This document shows, piece after piece, positions 6,888-14,747 of a stretch of DNA of 15,014 nucleotides. Source of the DNA: JAQAZP01 sp965531145 (GTDB lineage: Bacteria; Acidobacteriota; JAQAZP01); NCBI GenBank assembly GCA_965531145.1, contig CBESOE010000108.1, forward strand, positions 1 through 15,014. Reading direction: 5' to 3'. Below the pieces are notes generated by a model. That model had not been told where the DNA came from, searched no databases, and worked only from the letters and a program-made list of their open reading frames with translations. The position numbers and the translations under genes are program-made. The stretch's first letter is position 1. Each line of letters starts with the position of its first letter.

Positions 6888-6914
6888 ATTATCACAACCT
6901 CTGCCGGATGTCAA
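6888..6914 (-). promoter_or_regulatory. Candidate sigma70 promoter of the bc-complex operon
   Basis: On the minus strand a perfect TTGACA (6909-6914) is followed after 15 bases by GATAAT (6888-6893), preceded by TG at the extended -10 position. The short spacer is compensated by the TG. Transcription would begin near 6881, giving a leader of about 150 bases before the barrel gene. The preceding gene ends at 6955, so this intergenic stretch is the natural place for the promoter. Confidence 0.5.
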
Positions 6915-6954
6915 TGGAATCATCCCCGGAAGGACAGGCCGCACCGCGAGAATC

Positions 6955-9237
6955 TCATTCCCCCACAGGGGAGGCTGGAGGGGATTGTCCAGCGGCGTAA
7001 TAGGTTATGGATGCCAGCTGGAGCCCCAGGGGGGTGCGGTCCTTTTCGGTGAACCAGGATTCGGGGTGGAAACAGGTGGTGTTCAGCTCGAGATATGCCG
7101 CTTGCGGGTCCGGATCGTCACCGGGCCGGGGCACGAAAATGGCAACAAATCCCTCCCGGGGCAGTTGACGGGTCACGACCGCCTGTCCATGGCCGAAACC
7201 GGCGGAAACCAGGGCGGGGGGTGCGCCGGGAGGGCGATACCCGCAGACGGTCAGCTCCACGCCGCCGGCCCAGGCGGGAACCCGTATCCGGGCCCGGTCC
7301 CCGGTCCAGCGGTGGGGGCGGCCACCGGCCTCGGTGACTCCACGAAAACCGCTGACCAGCCAGGGCCAGTCCTCGGCGTAGACCCCCACCCGAACCCCGA
7401 GGGGTGAACGGTGGGCCGGGGTTTCATCAGCGGCCACCGGAATGGCCTCGAAGATCTGTGGATGCAGGGAGCGGCTGACCACCGACGACGGCAGGTGGTC
7501 GGTTTCCCCGGGCAGGCGGCGCAGATCCAGGGAGAAGGCGTCCAGCGGCCGCAGGGTCACGAGGGCGGGGTCGGGGAAGAAATCGCCGTCGTTCACTACC
7601 AGGGCGGTGCGCTGTCCGGCAGCGGCCTGATGCTGCACCAGGGCATGGAACCGCTCACGGTCAAGGGCATCTCCGTTCAGCGAGCAGGAGCGGATGCCGT
7701 GGGCCCCGGATAGTGCGGTGTGCAGGCCCAGGTAGCCGAGGCTGGGCTCCACCACAGCTGTGAATGGACGTTCACCGGCGCTGAGGGGTGCCGCCACCTT
7801 TTCCACCAGGGTCCTTGCCCCCTGGCCGGGACGGCCGGTGGCCATGGGCATGAGGTTGGCCAGGTTGAGCCCCAGCAGGATGGCCAGACCGGAGCACCAG
7901 ATGAGGCGTAACGCCGGGTGCCCCAGCCACTTGAGGACGCGGTGGAAAAAGAGCATGCCCACCAGGAGGGCGGCCGGGATCAGGGCCACGGTAAAGGGCC
8001 GCACGGCCCAGGGCTGGACCGCGTCGCTGCCTGGATTGCGGAAAAGCACGGGAATGGAGACCAGGGCCAGGGCAAGGAGCGGGCCAAGGCCGGAGAAGAG
8101 GCGCAGGGTGGGCCCGGGGCGGGCCAGCATTAGCAGCAGGCCGCAGACCGCCAGCACCATGAAGGGCAGGGTCAGATACCAGATCATCCAGTGGGCCGAT
8201 CCTGAGGGCAGCGGCGGCAGGCCATTGTCACCAACCAGGAGGAACGCCTGGAGCCACCCCTGGGCCAGGAAGGGCAGGACACCGAGGGCAAAGAGCAGGG
8301 CCCGCCGACGCTCGGCCGCTGGCCCGGCGGCATGCAGTGCCACCAGCAGCACCAGAGCCGGGGGAATGAGCCAGAGCAGGGCCGGGGAGCAGAACGAGGC
8401 GGCGCCGAGACAGAGGGCCGCGGCACCCACACCCGGGAAGCCGTGGCGGGAGCGGAGGAAGAAAAGGGTCGAGGCCAGCACCAGCAACTGGGCTGCTGCT
8501 TCGGGCACGCTGACGTGGGCCAGCCAGGCCTGGGGGTAGTTGAGCCCCAGGGCCACCAGTACCAGGGCCCCCAACCAGTTGCTTCCCGTGGCCTGCCGTC
8601 CAATGCCGAAAAGCGCCAGCAGGGAGAGGGCGGCAAAGATGGCGGGGGCGGCCTCCACCAGACTAGGACCGCCGGCCAGCTGCAGCAGGCCGATCAGGGC
8701 CGGGTAGAGCAGACCTGAACCGGCGGCCCCGCGCATGGCCTCCGGGGCGCCGGACAGACCGGTCCCCGTCTCGGCCAGGGGCAGGGAACCGGTGCGGGCC
8801 AGGTTGAGGCCCAGGGCATTGAGGCCCGGCACCGGGTCACCGTCCAGCATGGTCACCGCAGGGGGCCGGTAGAGCAGCAGGGCCAGCGCCAGCACGGCCA
8901 GGGCCGCTGCCACCGCGGGCACCGTAGGCCGGGCCACACTGCCCGCCACCCGCCGAATTCCAGCCAAACCGCTGCGAAGGCCGCCACGGAACAGGACGAC
9001 GAGGCTCAACAGGGTCACAGCCAGAACCAGTGCCGGCATGGTGAACCAGCCGGCCAGGGCCAGGGTCTGGGCGATCCAGCCGCTGAGGGCGATGGAGAGA
9101 AAGAGCAGGTCGGCCATACCGGGTGTGCTGCCTGGTTCACCGGTGGCCGGATTGTGTGGGTGACGGCCGCAACCGGCGAAGAAGGCCAGACCGGGCAGCA
9201 GGAAGAGGAGGGGGAGCAAAAGGGTTGTGATGGGCAT
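6955..9237 (-). CDS. Large multi-spanning membrane protein, GT-C-like, with C-terminal jelly-roll-like domain
   Basis: From the ATG at 9237 the product has 760 residues. This start is preferred to the frame opening at 9315 because GGAGG sits at 9242-9246 and because the gene then follows the GT2 gene by 10 bases instead of overlapping it. Residues 1-465 hold roughly 13 hydrophobic segments rich in Leu, Ala and Gly. A LDGDPVPGLNALGLNLARTG segment at 131-150 resembles the acidic first large loop of GT-C glycosyltransferases, though it comes after four segments. Residues about 480-600 form a soluble domain. Residues about 610-750 contain a beta-rich pattern including HRWTGDRARIRVP and DRTPLGLQLASI, similar to jelly-roll tails on some polysaccharide enzymes. 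It was not identified further. A role in glycan assembly or transfer is inferred from the adjacent GT2 gene. Confidence 0.75.
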   Translation of the reverse strand: MPITTLLLPLLFLLPGLAFFAGCGRHPHNPATGEPGSTPGMADLLFLSIALSGWIAQTLALAGWFTMPALVLAVTLLSLVVLFRGGLRSGLAGIRRVAGSVARPTVPAVAAALAVLALALLLYRPPAVTMLDGDPVPGLNALGLNLARTGSLPLAETGTGLSGAPEAMRGAAGSGLLYPALIGLLQLAGGPSLVEAAPAIFAALSLLALFGIGRQATGSNWLGALVLVALGLNYPQAWLAHVSVPEAAAQLLVLASTLFFLRSRHGFPGVGAAALCLGAASFCSPALLWLIPPALVLLVALHAAGPAAERRRALLFALGVLPFLAQGWLQAFLLVGDNGLPPLPSGSAHWMIWYLTLPFMVLAVCGLLLMLARPGPTLRLFSGLGPLLALALVSIPVLFRNPGSDAVQPWAVRPFTVALIPAALLVGMLFFHRVLKWLGHPALRLIWCSGLAILLGLNLANLMPMATGRPGQGARTLVEKVAAPLSAGERPFTAVVEPSLGYLGLHTALSGAHGIRSCSLNGDALDRERFHALVQHQAAAGQRTALVVNDGDFFPDPALVTLRPLDAFSLDLRRLPGETDHLPSSVVSRSLHPQIFEAIPVAADETPAHRSPLGVRVGVYAEDWPWLVSGFRGVTEAGGRPHRWTGDRARIRVPAWAGGVELTVCGYRPPGAPPALVSAGFGHGQAVVTRQLPREGFVAIFVPRPGDDPDPQAAYLELNTTCFHPESWFTEKDRTPLGLQLASITYYAAGQSPPASPVGE

Positions 9238-9241
9238 GTCG

Positions 9242-9246
9242 CCTCC
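9242..9246 (-). promoter_or_regulatory. Ribosome binding site deciding the start at 9237
   Basis: GGAGG on the minus strand, 4 bases before the ATG at 9237, partly beside the stop of the GT2 gene. It supports the shorter form of the membrane protein. Confidence 0.65.
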
Positions 9247-9247
9247 G

Positions 9248-10246
9248 TCACCCGAGACGTGTGCCAAAGAGGTGGAGCAGGACGCCGGTGCCAAAAGCCA
9301 GGCTGGAGTAAACATAAAAGAGCAGCAGGAGAGGCAGGGTGAGCAGGGCGAAGATCAGGCCCTCGTTCCTGACGAAGAAGCGGAAGAGGTCGCGGTTCAA
9401 CAGGTGGAAGACCAGGGCGCAGACCGGCAGGGCCCAGAATGCCAACGGGGTGAACGCCAGGCCCAGAACCAGTGAGAGCAAACCGCCAAAGGTGGCGGCG
9501 GCGATCACCCGGTGACGCGTCTGCAGGTTGAGGTCCGACCGGCGGCACTTCCCGCCCAGAATCAGCAGGGTCCAGGGGATGGCCCGGTCCCGGAAATCGG
9601 TGCGTATCATCTGCCAGAGGGACCACTGTTTGAGGTGCTTGACCTGGATATCCTTCACCAGGTGGATGCGGTGGCCGTCATTGTCGAGCCTGGCCCCGAA
9701 CTCGATGTCCTCGATGGAGGGCCGGGCAAAATCCTCCCGCAGGCCGCCCAGTTCCAGGTAGACCCGCCGGCGCACCGCGCCGCAGCCGCACCAGAAGGTG
9801 TCGGCGTCCACCGTGCCCCGCTGGTGCACGAAGTGGTGCATCAGGTTGCGGTAGCGGGAGATGAGGCTCGTGCCGGCGGGGGAACGATCGTAAGAGCCGA
9901 ACATGGCGGCAACATCAGGGTGCTGATCCATGTAGCGGCTGATCCGGGCTAGGGTATCGGGGGCCACCTCCACGTCGGCGTCGATGAAGAGCACCAGCTC
10001 CGACCCGGCCGCGGCCACGCCGCGGTTCCTGGCGGCCGCCGGGCCGCCGCACGCCGGCTGGCAAATCAGGGTCACCGGAAAGCCCTGCACCAGTTCCGCC
10101 GTCCGGTCGGTGGACCCGTCGTCCACCACCAGGATTTCCGGCGAGATTCCCTCGCTGTCCACCAGGGCCTGGAGCACCCGCACAATGGTCTGTTCGGCGT
10201 TGAAGGCGGGGATAACCACCGAGATTCTGGGATCTGGCTCGGACAA
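9248..10246 (-). CDS. Membrane-bound family 2 glycosyltransferase
   Basis: The 332-residue protein has an N-terminal GT-A fold: RISVVIPAFNAEQT at 7-20, VVDDGSTDRT at 40-49 (nucleotide binding), GGPAAARNRG at 67-76 and the metal-binding DAD at 89-91 within FIDADVEV. EDIEFGARL further on matches the acidic catalytic ED of the family. The C-terminal 90 residues hold two or three membrane helices, so the enzyme sits at the inner membrane with its active site in the cytoplasm. The start is TTG at 10246, with GAAAGG about 8 bases before it; no other start keeps the first beta strand. It likely transfers a sugar from a nucleotide sugar to a lipid carrier or glycan; donor and acceptor cannot be read. 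Ten bases separate it from the large membrane protein, a likely partner. Confidence 0.88.
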   Translation of the reverse strand: MSEPDPRISVVIPAFNAEQTIVRVLQALVDSEGISPEILVVDDGSTDRTAELVQGFPVTLICQPACGGPAAARNRGVAAAGSELVLFIDADVEVAPDTLARISRYMDQHPDVAAMFGSYDRSPAGTSLISRYRNLMHHFVHQRGTVDADTFWCGCGAVRRRVYLELGGLREDFARPSIEDIEFGARLDNDGHRIHLVKDIQVKHLKQWSLWQMIRTDFRDRAIPWTLLILGGKCRRSDLNLQTRHRVIAAATFGGLLSLVLGLAFTPLAFWALPVCALVFHLLNRDLFRFFVRNEGLIFALLTLPLLLLFYVYSSLAFGTGVLLHLFGTRLG

Positions 10247-10291
10247 CGTTCGGGCCTTTCTGTTTAGCCGGCACGGTGGGCCGGGTCCCGT

Positions 10292-10322
10292 ATTATAGGA
10301 AAAGCTGTGGCCGGGGTGTCAA
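10292..10322 (-). promoter_or_regulatory. Strong-consensus promoter ahead of the glycosyltransferase
   Basis: On the minus strand a perfect TTGACA (10317-10322, overlapping the amidohydrolase stop codon) is followed after 19 bases by a perfect TATAAT (10292-10297). The spacer is two bases longer than ideal, which usually weakens a promoter or makes it activator-dependent. Transcription would begin near 10285 with a leader of about 40 bases before the TTG start. It could let the two membrane genes be expressed separately from the three enzymes upstream. Confidence 0.6.
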
Positions 10323-11536
10323 TGGAGGCACACAGATTCGTGGAACGGCGGCCAGCCCCTGGTGGCCCGCACCATGCGGGCAAAGGCCTTGTACAGCTTT
10401 CCGGGCATGATCATGGCCGTCCCGTCGATTTCGAATTCAACCGGCCGGAGGCCCAGCCTCTCCATCAACAGGACGAAGCTCGGATCGCCAAGCAGGGGGA
10501 TGCCCCCCCGAACCACCAGCGAGGGGCGCTCCGCCTCGAAGGGCGCCAGCAGCGGGTCCGACCCGGGGTCTGCAGGCAGCCGGAAGAGGGCCAGGTCGGC
10601 CTCGGCCCCCGGCGATACCGTGCCCCTCCCAGGGTTGAGGCGGAACAGCCGGGCGCCGACAGCGGTGGCCATTTCCAGCAGGACCCCCGGATCCAGGCCG
10701 GGCTCCGCTTTTCGCGCGGCGCGGAGCTCGTCCAGCATGCCCCCGCCGCCGCTGATGGAGGAGTCGGTGCCCAGGGCCACGGGAACGTGCTGTCGCAGCA
10801 TCTCCACCGGCGCGGCGGCCTGGTAAAGGAATCGATTGGATGACGGACACCAGATCATGGCCGTGCCGCCAGCGGAGAGCCGCTGGGAATCGGTGTCACC
10901 ATCGATGCCCAGGCAGTGGACCAGGGCCGTGCCCGGCCGGAGGCAGCCCAGCTCCTGCAGGCGGGCCAGCTCGGTGCCGGCGGCACTGTCGGTGCCCTCG
11001 GCGGCGTGGATCACCCAGGGCCTGCCCGACTCCCGGGGCAGGGAACGCTCCGGGTGCGGGTCGGTGGCCAGGGAGTGGCAGTAGCCGATGCCTCGGGGCA
11101 CGTTCACCGGGAAGCGGCGGCGGTGGAGAAAACGCACCGCGGGGTTGTGGTGCGCTGCGGTGGTGACGCCGGAGAGCAGGTTCTTGAACCCCCCGGCCAG
11201 CAGCCGCTGCTTGAGCGGCAGGGCCCGCACCGCACGCAGGGTGGCGGCATAGTCGCCGGAGCGCACATCCTCGTACCAGGCGGCCGCGTTGGCATAGGGC
11301 CGCCGGGGCGCCCAGGGAGGGAAGCAGTTGAAGTCGAGGTGGTCGTGGGCGTTGATCAGCCCCGGAGTCACCAGGTATCCAGCCATGGAGGCCTCCACGC
11401 TGCTGCCGGGAGCCGGGCGGGGACCGGGGACGATCCTGCGTATTTTGCCCTGGCGGAGCACCAGGTGGGCCGCGGCCGGCCCATTGGGCAGCAGCACCGT
11501 TGCTCCGTGCCAGGTCTGACCGCGGGGACGGGTCAC
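10319..11536 (-). CDS. Amidohydrolase, ATZ/TRZ (chlorohydrolase/deaminase) type
   Basis: The 405-residue protein is a metal-dependent TIM-barrel hydrolase. Ligand motifs are all present: AHDH at 63-66 (H64, H66), HAAEG at 178-182 (H178 and catalytic E180), LVHC at 205-208 (H207) and LGTDSS at 255-260 (D258). The HAAE and TDS forms point to the subgroup that deaminates or dechlorinates nitrogen rings (guanine, adenosine, S-adenosylhomocysteine and triazine enzymes) and uses one metal ion. VTPGLINAHDH is the usual opening of the barrel, with the flanking small beta domain at 10-58 and 305-345. The start is GTG at 11536, overlapping the methyltransferase stop (GTGA). No substrate can be assigned; the HxH segment continues as DFNCFPPW rather than the sequence seen in known deaminases. 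Cytoplasmic; no signal peptide. Confidence 0.85.
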   Translation of the reverse strand: MTRPRGQTWHGATVLLPNGPAAAHLVLRQGKIRRIVPGPRPAPGSSVEASMAGYLVTPGLINAHDHLDFNCFPPWAPRRPYANAAAWYEDVRSGDYAATLRAVRALPLKQRLLAGGFKNLLSGVTTAAHHNPAVRFLHRRRFPVNVPRGIGYCHSLATDPHPERSLPRESGRPWVIHAAEGTDSAAGTELARLQELGCLRPGTALVHCLGIDGDTDSQRLSAGGTAMIWCPSSNRFLYQAAAPVEMLRQHVPVALGTDSSISGGGGMLDELRAARKAEPGLDPGVLLEMATAVGARLFRLNPGRGTVSPGAEADLALFRLPADPGSDPLLAPFEAERPSLVVRGGIPLLGDPSFVLLMERLGLRPVEFEIDGTAMIMPGKLYKAFARMVRATRGWPPFHESVCLH

Positions 11537-12354
11537 GGTGCCGCCTCCATGGCCGTCATCTCCAGCAGGGTGTGGTCCCCGGCCAGGGAGAAAGGCCGGC
11601 AGTGGGCCAGCCGGGTTTCAGCGCGGGTGGCCAGACCGAAGAGCCGGGGCCAGCGGCGGGCCAGGCCCTGCAGGTAGGGCGGCGGCACCAGAACCCCCAG
11701 GCCCAGCAGCCGGTCCACCCGGAAGTGCGTGGAAAAGAGCCGGCCGTATCCTCCGGCGCTATGGTACCAGGTGCGCACCGCATGATCACCCAGTTGAACA
11801 TCCACACCGCCCCGCCGGTGGCGCCGGAAGGCTTCCCCCGGCTGGACATGGAGCAGAAACCAGGTCGTCTCCCAGGGACAGGGCCGGGTCATCAGGCAGG
11901 CCAGAAAGGGCGTTCCGGGACGGACCAGGGGGTGCAGGCGGGAGACCAGCGCCGGCAGGTCTGCCACGCAGTTCAGAGCGCCGAAGTTGGAGAGCAGGCC
12001 GTCAAAGGGTGCGGCCTGGATCAACTGGTCGGGCAGCGGGCCGGTGGTGAGGTCGGCGCAGAGCACGGTCACCCGGGTGTGGAGGCCGAGGCTGGCGGCT
12101 TTCTCCCGGGCCTCGTCGGCCATGGCCGGGGAGATGTCCACCGCGGTGACCCGGTGCCCCTGGCCGGCCAGCCGGACCAGGTCGATGCCGGTGCCGCAGC
12201 CGATCTCGAGGATGTGCGAACCGGGAGCGAAGCGGGCATCCATCCGTTCCCAGGTGCGCTGCCGCATCCAGTGTCCCACCGGGTTGGCGCCGAAGTCATC
12301 GTCATACCCCGGGGCCAGTGTGTCGAATCCGCTGGCGGTGGGGGACGGGTTCAT
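11533..12354 (-). CDS. Class I SAM-dependent methyltransferase
   Basis: The 273-residue protein opens with FDTLAPGYDDDF, as in UbiE-like small-molecule methyltransferases. It then has motif I LEIGCGTG at 49-56, the ribose-binding acid in AVDIS (D73), an acid after motif III (D101) and FDGLLSNFGALNCV at 117-130 for motif IV. The C-terminal third, with RRGGVDVQLGDHAVRTWYHS and VLVPPPYL, is specific and probably binds substrate. The ATG overlaps the stop of the nucleotidyltransferase-like gene (ATGA), with AGAGG shortly before it. The target could be a small molecule, lipid or glycan; the sequence does not say. Coupling with the genes on both sides suggests all three act on the same product. Confidence 0.87.
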   Translation of the reverse strand: MNPSPTASGFDTLAPGYDDDFGANPVGHWMRQRTWERMDARFAPGSHILEIGCGTGIDLVRLAGQGHRVTAVDISPAMADEAREKAASLGLHTRVTVLCADLTTGPLPDQLIQAAPFDGLLSNFGALNCVADLPALVSRLHPLVRPGTPFLACLMTRPCPWETTWFLLHVQPGEAFRRHRRGGVDVQLGDHAVRTWYHSAGGYGRLFSTHFRVDRLLGLGVLVPPPYLQGLARRWPRLFGLATRAETRLAHCRPFSLAGDHTLLEMTAMEAAP

Positions 12355-13349
12355 CCGGTTGGCCTCTGGACGACCGCCAGCTCCCGGACCCGGCGGACCC
12401 GCTCATCGATGGCCTCCTGGATCAGGGTGCGATGGTGCAGGCCGTGGAAGCGGAGTTCGCGGCCCTGGCGGGCGGCTTCCAGCACGGTCTGCGGCGCTTC
12501 ACCGCCAAAGCTGCGGTAGTGCCCGGGAAGGCGGTTGAAGAGCAGGCGGCGCAGCAGCCGTTCCAGGCCGTCGCCCAGCAGGCCCCCGGCGATTGTTTCG
12601 AAGAGCCGGCCGAAGAACCGCAGCAGCCCGTGGCGGGGGAGGGGCCGATCCTCACGGTGGGCAACCTGCTGGTAATTGGGCACGAAGTCCTCGACCCAGC
12701 GGTTGGCCTCGAGGAATTGCTGGTGCAGATCGAAACCGGTCAGGGGGATGGCCTGGGTCAACTCCCGTGCGTTGTAGAAATCCATGGGCGTGATGCGCAG
12801 GCTCTCCGCCGAGATATAGAAGTTGGGGCAGAGGGTCTGGACCGAGGTCAGCCGCTGAATGGTCCCCAGGAAAAAGAAGACGGTCCAGATGCGGTTGGGA
12901 GCGGTGATCACCAGGAAGTCGGGGTCCCCGTCCTCGTCGGAGTTGTCGGTTGCCAGCGAACCGGTCACCGCCATGGAACGGATAAAGGGGATGTGCTGGA
13001 CCCGGCCGGCCACCCTGCGGGCCCGTTCCCAGATGTCCAGGCTGCTCTTTTTCCGCTGCTGCCGCTTCTGGACGATCTCCTCCCGTCCCGGGAGGTGGTA
13101 GTAGCCGTCGCGGCAACCCACCAGGCCGGCGGCGGGGTTGGACGGCCCGTTGTCGTCGAGCAGACGGGAGAGCTCATCACGGCTCAAAGGCAGCGGGCTG
13201 TAGCGCCAGATCTCCTCCAGTGTCGGGGGGAAATCGAAGATGTCGCCATAGATGACGGGCTCGATGTGCCGCAGGTCGGGGGGGAGCGAGACGGTTGGCG
13301 GCTCGATAAACGGACCGATCGACTGGCTGGTCTCCGGTGTTGAGGTCAT
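12351..13349 (-). CDS. Nucleotidyltransferase-like protein (polymerase-beta fold)
   Basis: The 332-residue protein has an N-terminal part resembling a winged helix (about 30-95: IYGDIFDFPPTLEEIWRYSP, then SRDELSRLL and DGYYHLPGREE). It is followed by a polymerase-beta-type core with VTGSLATDNSDEDGDPDFLVI-like sequence at 128-148, in which TGSLA holds the Gly-Ser and D142/D144 are the metal-binding pair. A third acid is not obvious. The C-terminal half is helical and basic. Similar proteins are usually annotated only as nucleotidyltransferase-domain proteins; the reaction is unknown. No strong ribosome binding site is seen before the ATG at 13349, which lies 38 bases after the ribBA stop. The gene could be cotranscribed with ribBA, or have a weak promoter I cannot identify. 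Confidence 0.72.
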   Translation of the reverse strand: MTSTPETSQSIGPFIEPPTVSLPPDLRHIEPVIYGDIFDFPPTLEEIWRYSPLPLSRDELSRLLDDNGPSNPAAGLVGCRDGYYHLPGREEIVQKRQQRKKSSLDIWERARRVAGRVQHIPFIRSMAVTGSLATDNSDEDGDPDFLVITAPNRIWTVFFFLGTIQRLTSVQTLCPNFYISAESLRITPMDFYNARELTQAIPLTGFDLHQQFLEANRWVEDFVPNYQQVAHREDRPLPRHGLLRFFGRLFETIAGGLLGDGLERLLRRLLFNRLPGHYRSFGGEAPQTVLEAARQGRELRFHGLHHRTLIQEAIDERVRRVRELAVVQRPTG

Positions 13350-13387
13350 GGCCGTCGCTTGGGAAGTTGCCGGTCCGGCTCGGGTGG

Positions 13388-14599
13388 TTACACCGACTTC
13401 AGCAGGTGACCGAGCTTTTCCTTCTTGGTCCGCAGGTATTTCTCGTTGTCACTGCACGGCGGGATCTCGATGGGCACCCGTTCGGTGATCTCCAGACCGT
13501 AGCCGGCCAGTCCGATATACTTGCGGGGGTTGTTGGTCAGCAGCCGGATCTTGCCCAGGCCGAGCTTGCGCAGGATCTGGGCGCCGATGCCGTAGTCCCG
13601 CTGGTCGGCCTTGAATCCCAGGCACTCGTTGGCTTCCACCGTGTCCTTGCCGCCATCCTGCAGCTCGTAGGCCTTGAGCTTGTTCAGCAGACCGATGCCG
13701 CGGCCCTCCTGGTTCATGTAGAGGAAGACCCCGCGTTTCTCCTTGGCGATCATGGCCAGGGCGGTCTCCAGCTGGTCGCCGCAGTCGCAGCGCAGTGAAG
13801 AGAACACGTCGCCGGTGAGGCAGCGGGAGTGGACCCGCACCAGTATGGACTCTTCGGCCAGGATGTCGCCCATGGTCAGCGCCACGTGGTAGACCCCGTC
13901 GATCACGCTCTCGTAGGCCGCGATGCGGAAGTCGCCCACCGGCGTGGGCAGCTTCGGTTCGGCCACCTTGCGGATGAACGATTCGTGCTGCAGCCGGTAG
14001 GTGATCAGGTCGGCCACGGTGATGACCTTCAGGCCGTGCTTTTTAGCGAATATGTCGAGCTGGGGTACCCGGGCCATGGTGCCGTCCTCGTTCATGATCT
14101 CGCAGATCACCCCGGCGGGGTAGAGGCCGGCCATACGGGCCAGGTCCACCGCGGCCTCGGTCTGGCCGGTGCGCTGAAGCACGCCGCCGGACTTGGCCCG
14201 CAGCGGGAACATGTGGCCGGGCCGGGCCAGGTCGGAGGGCTTCGTGTCGGGGTGGATGGCGGTGAGCACCGTGGCCGAACGATCGGAGGCCGAGATGCCG
14301 GTGGACACCTTGTGCCGGGCCTCGATGGAAACACAGAAGGCCGTCTCGAAGCGGCTGGTGTTGTCGTGCACCATCAGCGGCAGGTCCAGATCGTTGCAGC
14401 GCTCCTCGGTCATCGGCAGGCAGACCAGCCCCCGACCGTGCTTGACCATGAAGTTGATCGCTTCGGGGGTGACCTTCTCCGCGGCGAGGGTCAGGTCGCC
14501 CTCATTTTCCCGGTTTTCGTCGTCGCAGACGATGACCATCTTGCCGTTGCGGATATCCTCGATGGCGTCTGCTATTGAAGCAAAAACATTGTCCTTCAT
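13388..14599 (-). CDS. ribBA: Riboflavin biosynthesis: DHBP synthase / GTP cyclohydrolase II
   Basis: This bifunctional cytoplasmic enzyme makes 3,4-dihydroxy-2-butanone 4-phosphate from ribulose 5-phosphate and opens GTP to the pyrimidine precursor, so it supplies both branches of riboflavin synthesis. From the ATG at 14599 it has 403 residues, normal for RibBA. The RibB half (1-200) shows DDENRENEGDL (26-36), EARHKVSTGISASDRS (93-108) and RTGQTEAAVDLARMAG (143-158). The RibA half (about 205-403) shows the zinc ligands C260, C271 and C273 in CLTGDVFSSLRCDC, NQEGRGIGLLNK (296-307) and LLTNNPRK (353-360). The ATG is preferred over a TTG ten codons upstream because family proteins start near the first helix. 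No ribD, ribE or ribH is adjacent, and the downstream gene is unrelated. Confidence 0.97.
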   Translation of the reverse strand: MKDNVFASIADAIEDIRNGKMVIVCDDENRENEGDLTLAAEKVTPEAINFMVKHGRGLVCLPMTEERCNDLDLPLMVHDNTSRFETAFCVSIEARHKVSTGISASDRSATVLTAIHPDTKPSDLARPGHMFPLRAKSGGVLQRTGQTEAAVDLARMAGLYPAGVICEIMNEDGTMARVPQLDIFAKKHGLKVITVADLITYRLQHESFIRKVAEPKLPTPVGDFRIAAYESVIDGVYHVALTMGDILAEESILVRVHSRCLTGDVFSSLRCDCGDQLETALAMIAKEKRGVFLYMNQEGRGIGLLNKLKAYELQDGGKDTVEANECLGFKADQRDYGIGAQILRKLGLGKIRLLTNNPRKYIGLAGYGLEITERVPIEIPPCSDNEKYLRTKKEKLGHLLKSV

Positions 14600-14669
14600 T
14601 GGTCGGCTCGGTCCCGTTGTTTCCCTCAACCCGCGCTGTGGTCACCGGCAAAATGGCAAATGATCCACA

Positions 14670-14685
14670 AACGGGTCAACCCGTT
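14670..14685. promoter_or_regulatory. 16-bp dyad in the ribBA leader
   Basis: AACGGGTCAACCCGTT consists of 7-base perfect arms (AACGGGT and ACCCGTT) separated by two bases. It lies about 8-23 bases downstream of the predicted ribBA transcription start, where a bound repressor would block initiation. The two-base gap is too short for a stable RNA hairpin loop with all pairs formed, so a DNA operator is the more natural reading. Confidence 0.4.
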
Positions 14686-14698
14686 AAATAAGAGGAAG

Positions 14699-14727
14699 AT
14701 AGTATAAACAGTTCCCGGTGATGTCAA
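14699..14727 (-). promoter_or_regulatory. Candidate sigma70 promoter of ribBA
   Basis: On the minus strand a perfect TTGACA (14722-14727) is followed after 17 bases by TACTAT (14699-14704). TATACT at 14701-14706, with a 15-base spacer, is an overlapping alternative -10. Transcription would start near 14692, giving a leader of about 92 bases. The leader lacks the conserved blocks of an FMN riboswitch. Confidence 0.6.
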
Positions 14728-14747
14728 GGAAAGACTTCGCTGAAAAT

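Noticed and set aside
6904..6929. Terminator hairpin after the large membrane protein gene
   Set aside because: CCGGATG can pair with CATCC plus GG across a bulge, but no T-run follows on the minus strand and the stem overlaps the predicted -35 of the next operon.
9238..9315. Upstream start for the large membrane protein (26 extra residues)
   Set aside because: It would overlap the GT2 gene by about 70 bases and has no better ribosome binding site than the GGAGG before 9237.
12318..13343. 341-codon open frame on the plus strand
   Set aside because: Mirror of the nucleotidyltransferase-like gene in the opposite frame; the minus-strand product has the polymerase-beta motif and neighbours in phase.
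14600..14692. FMN riboswitch ahead of ribBA
   Set aside because: The roughly 92-base leader does not contain the conserved GGG/GAAA-type blocks or the multi-hairpin layout of the RFN element, and is shorter than usual.
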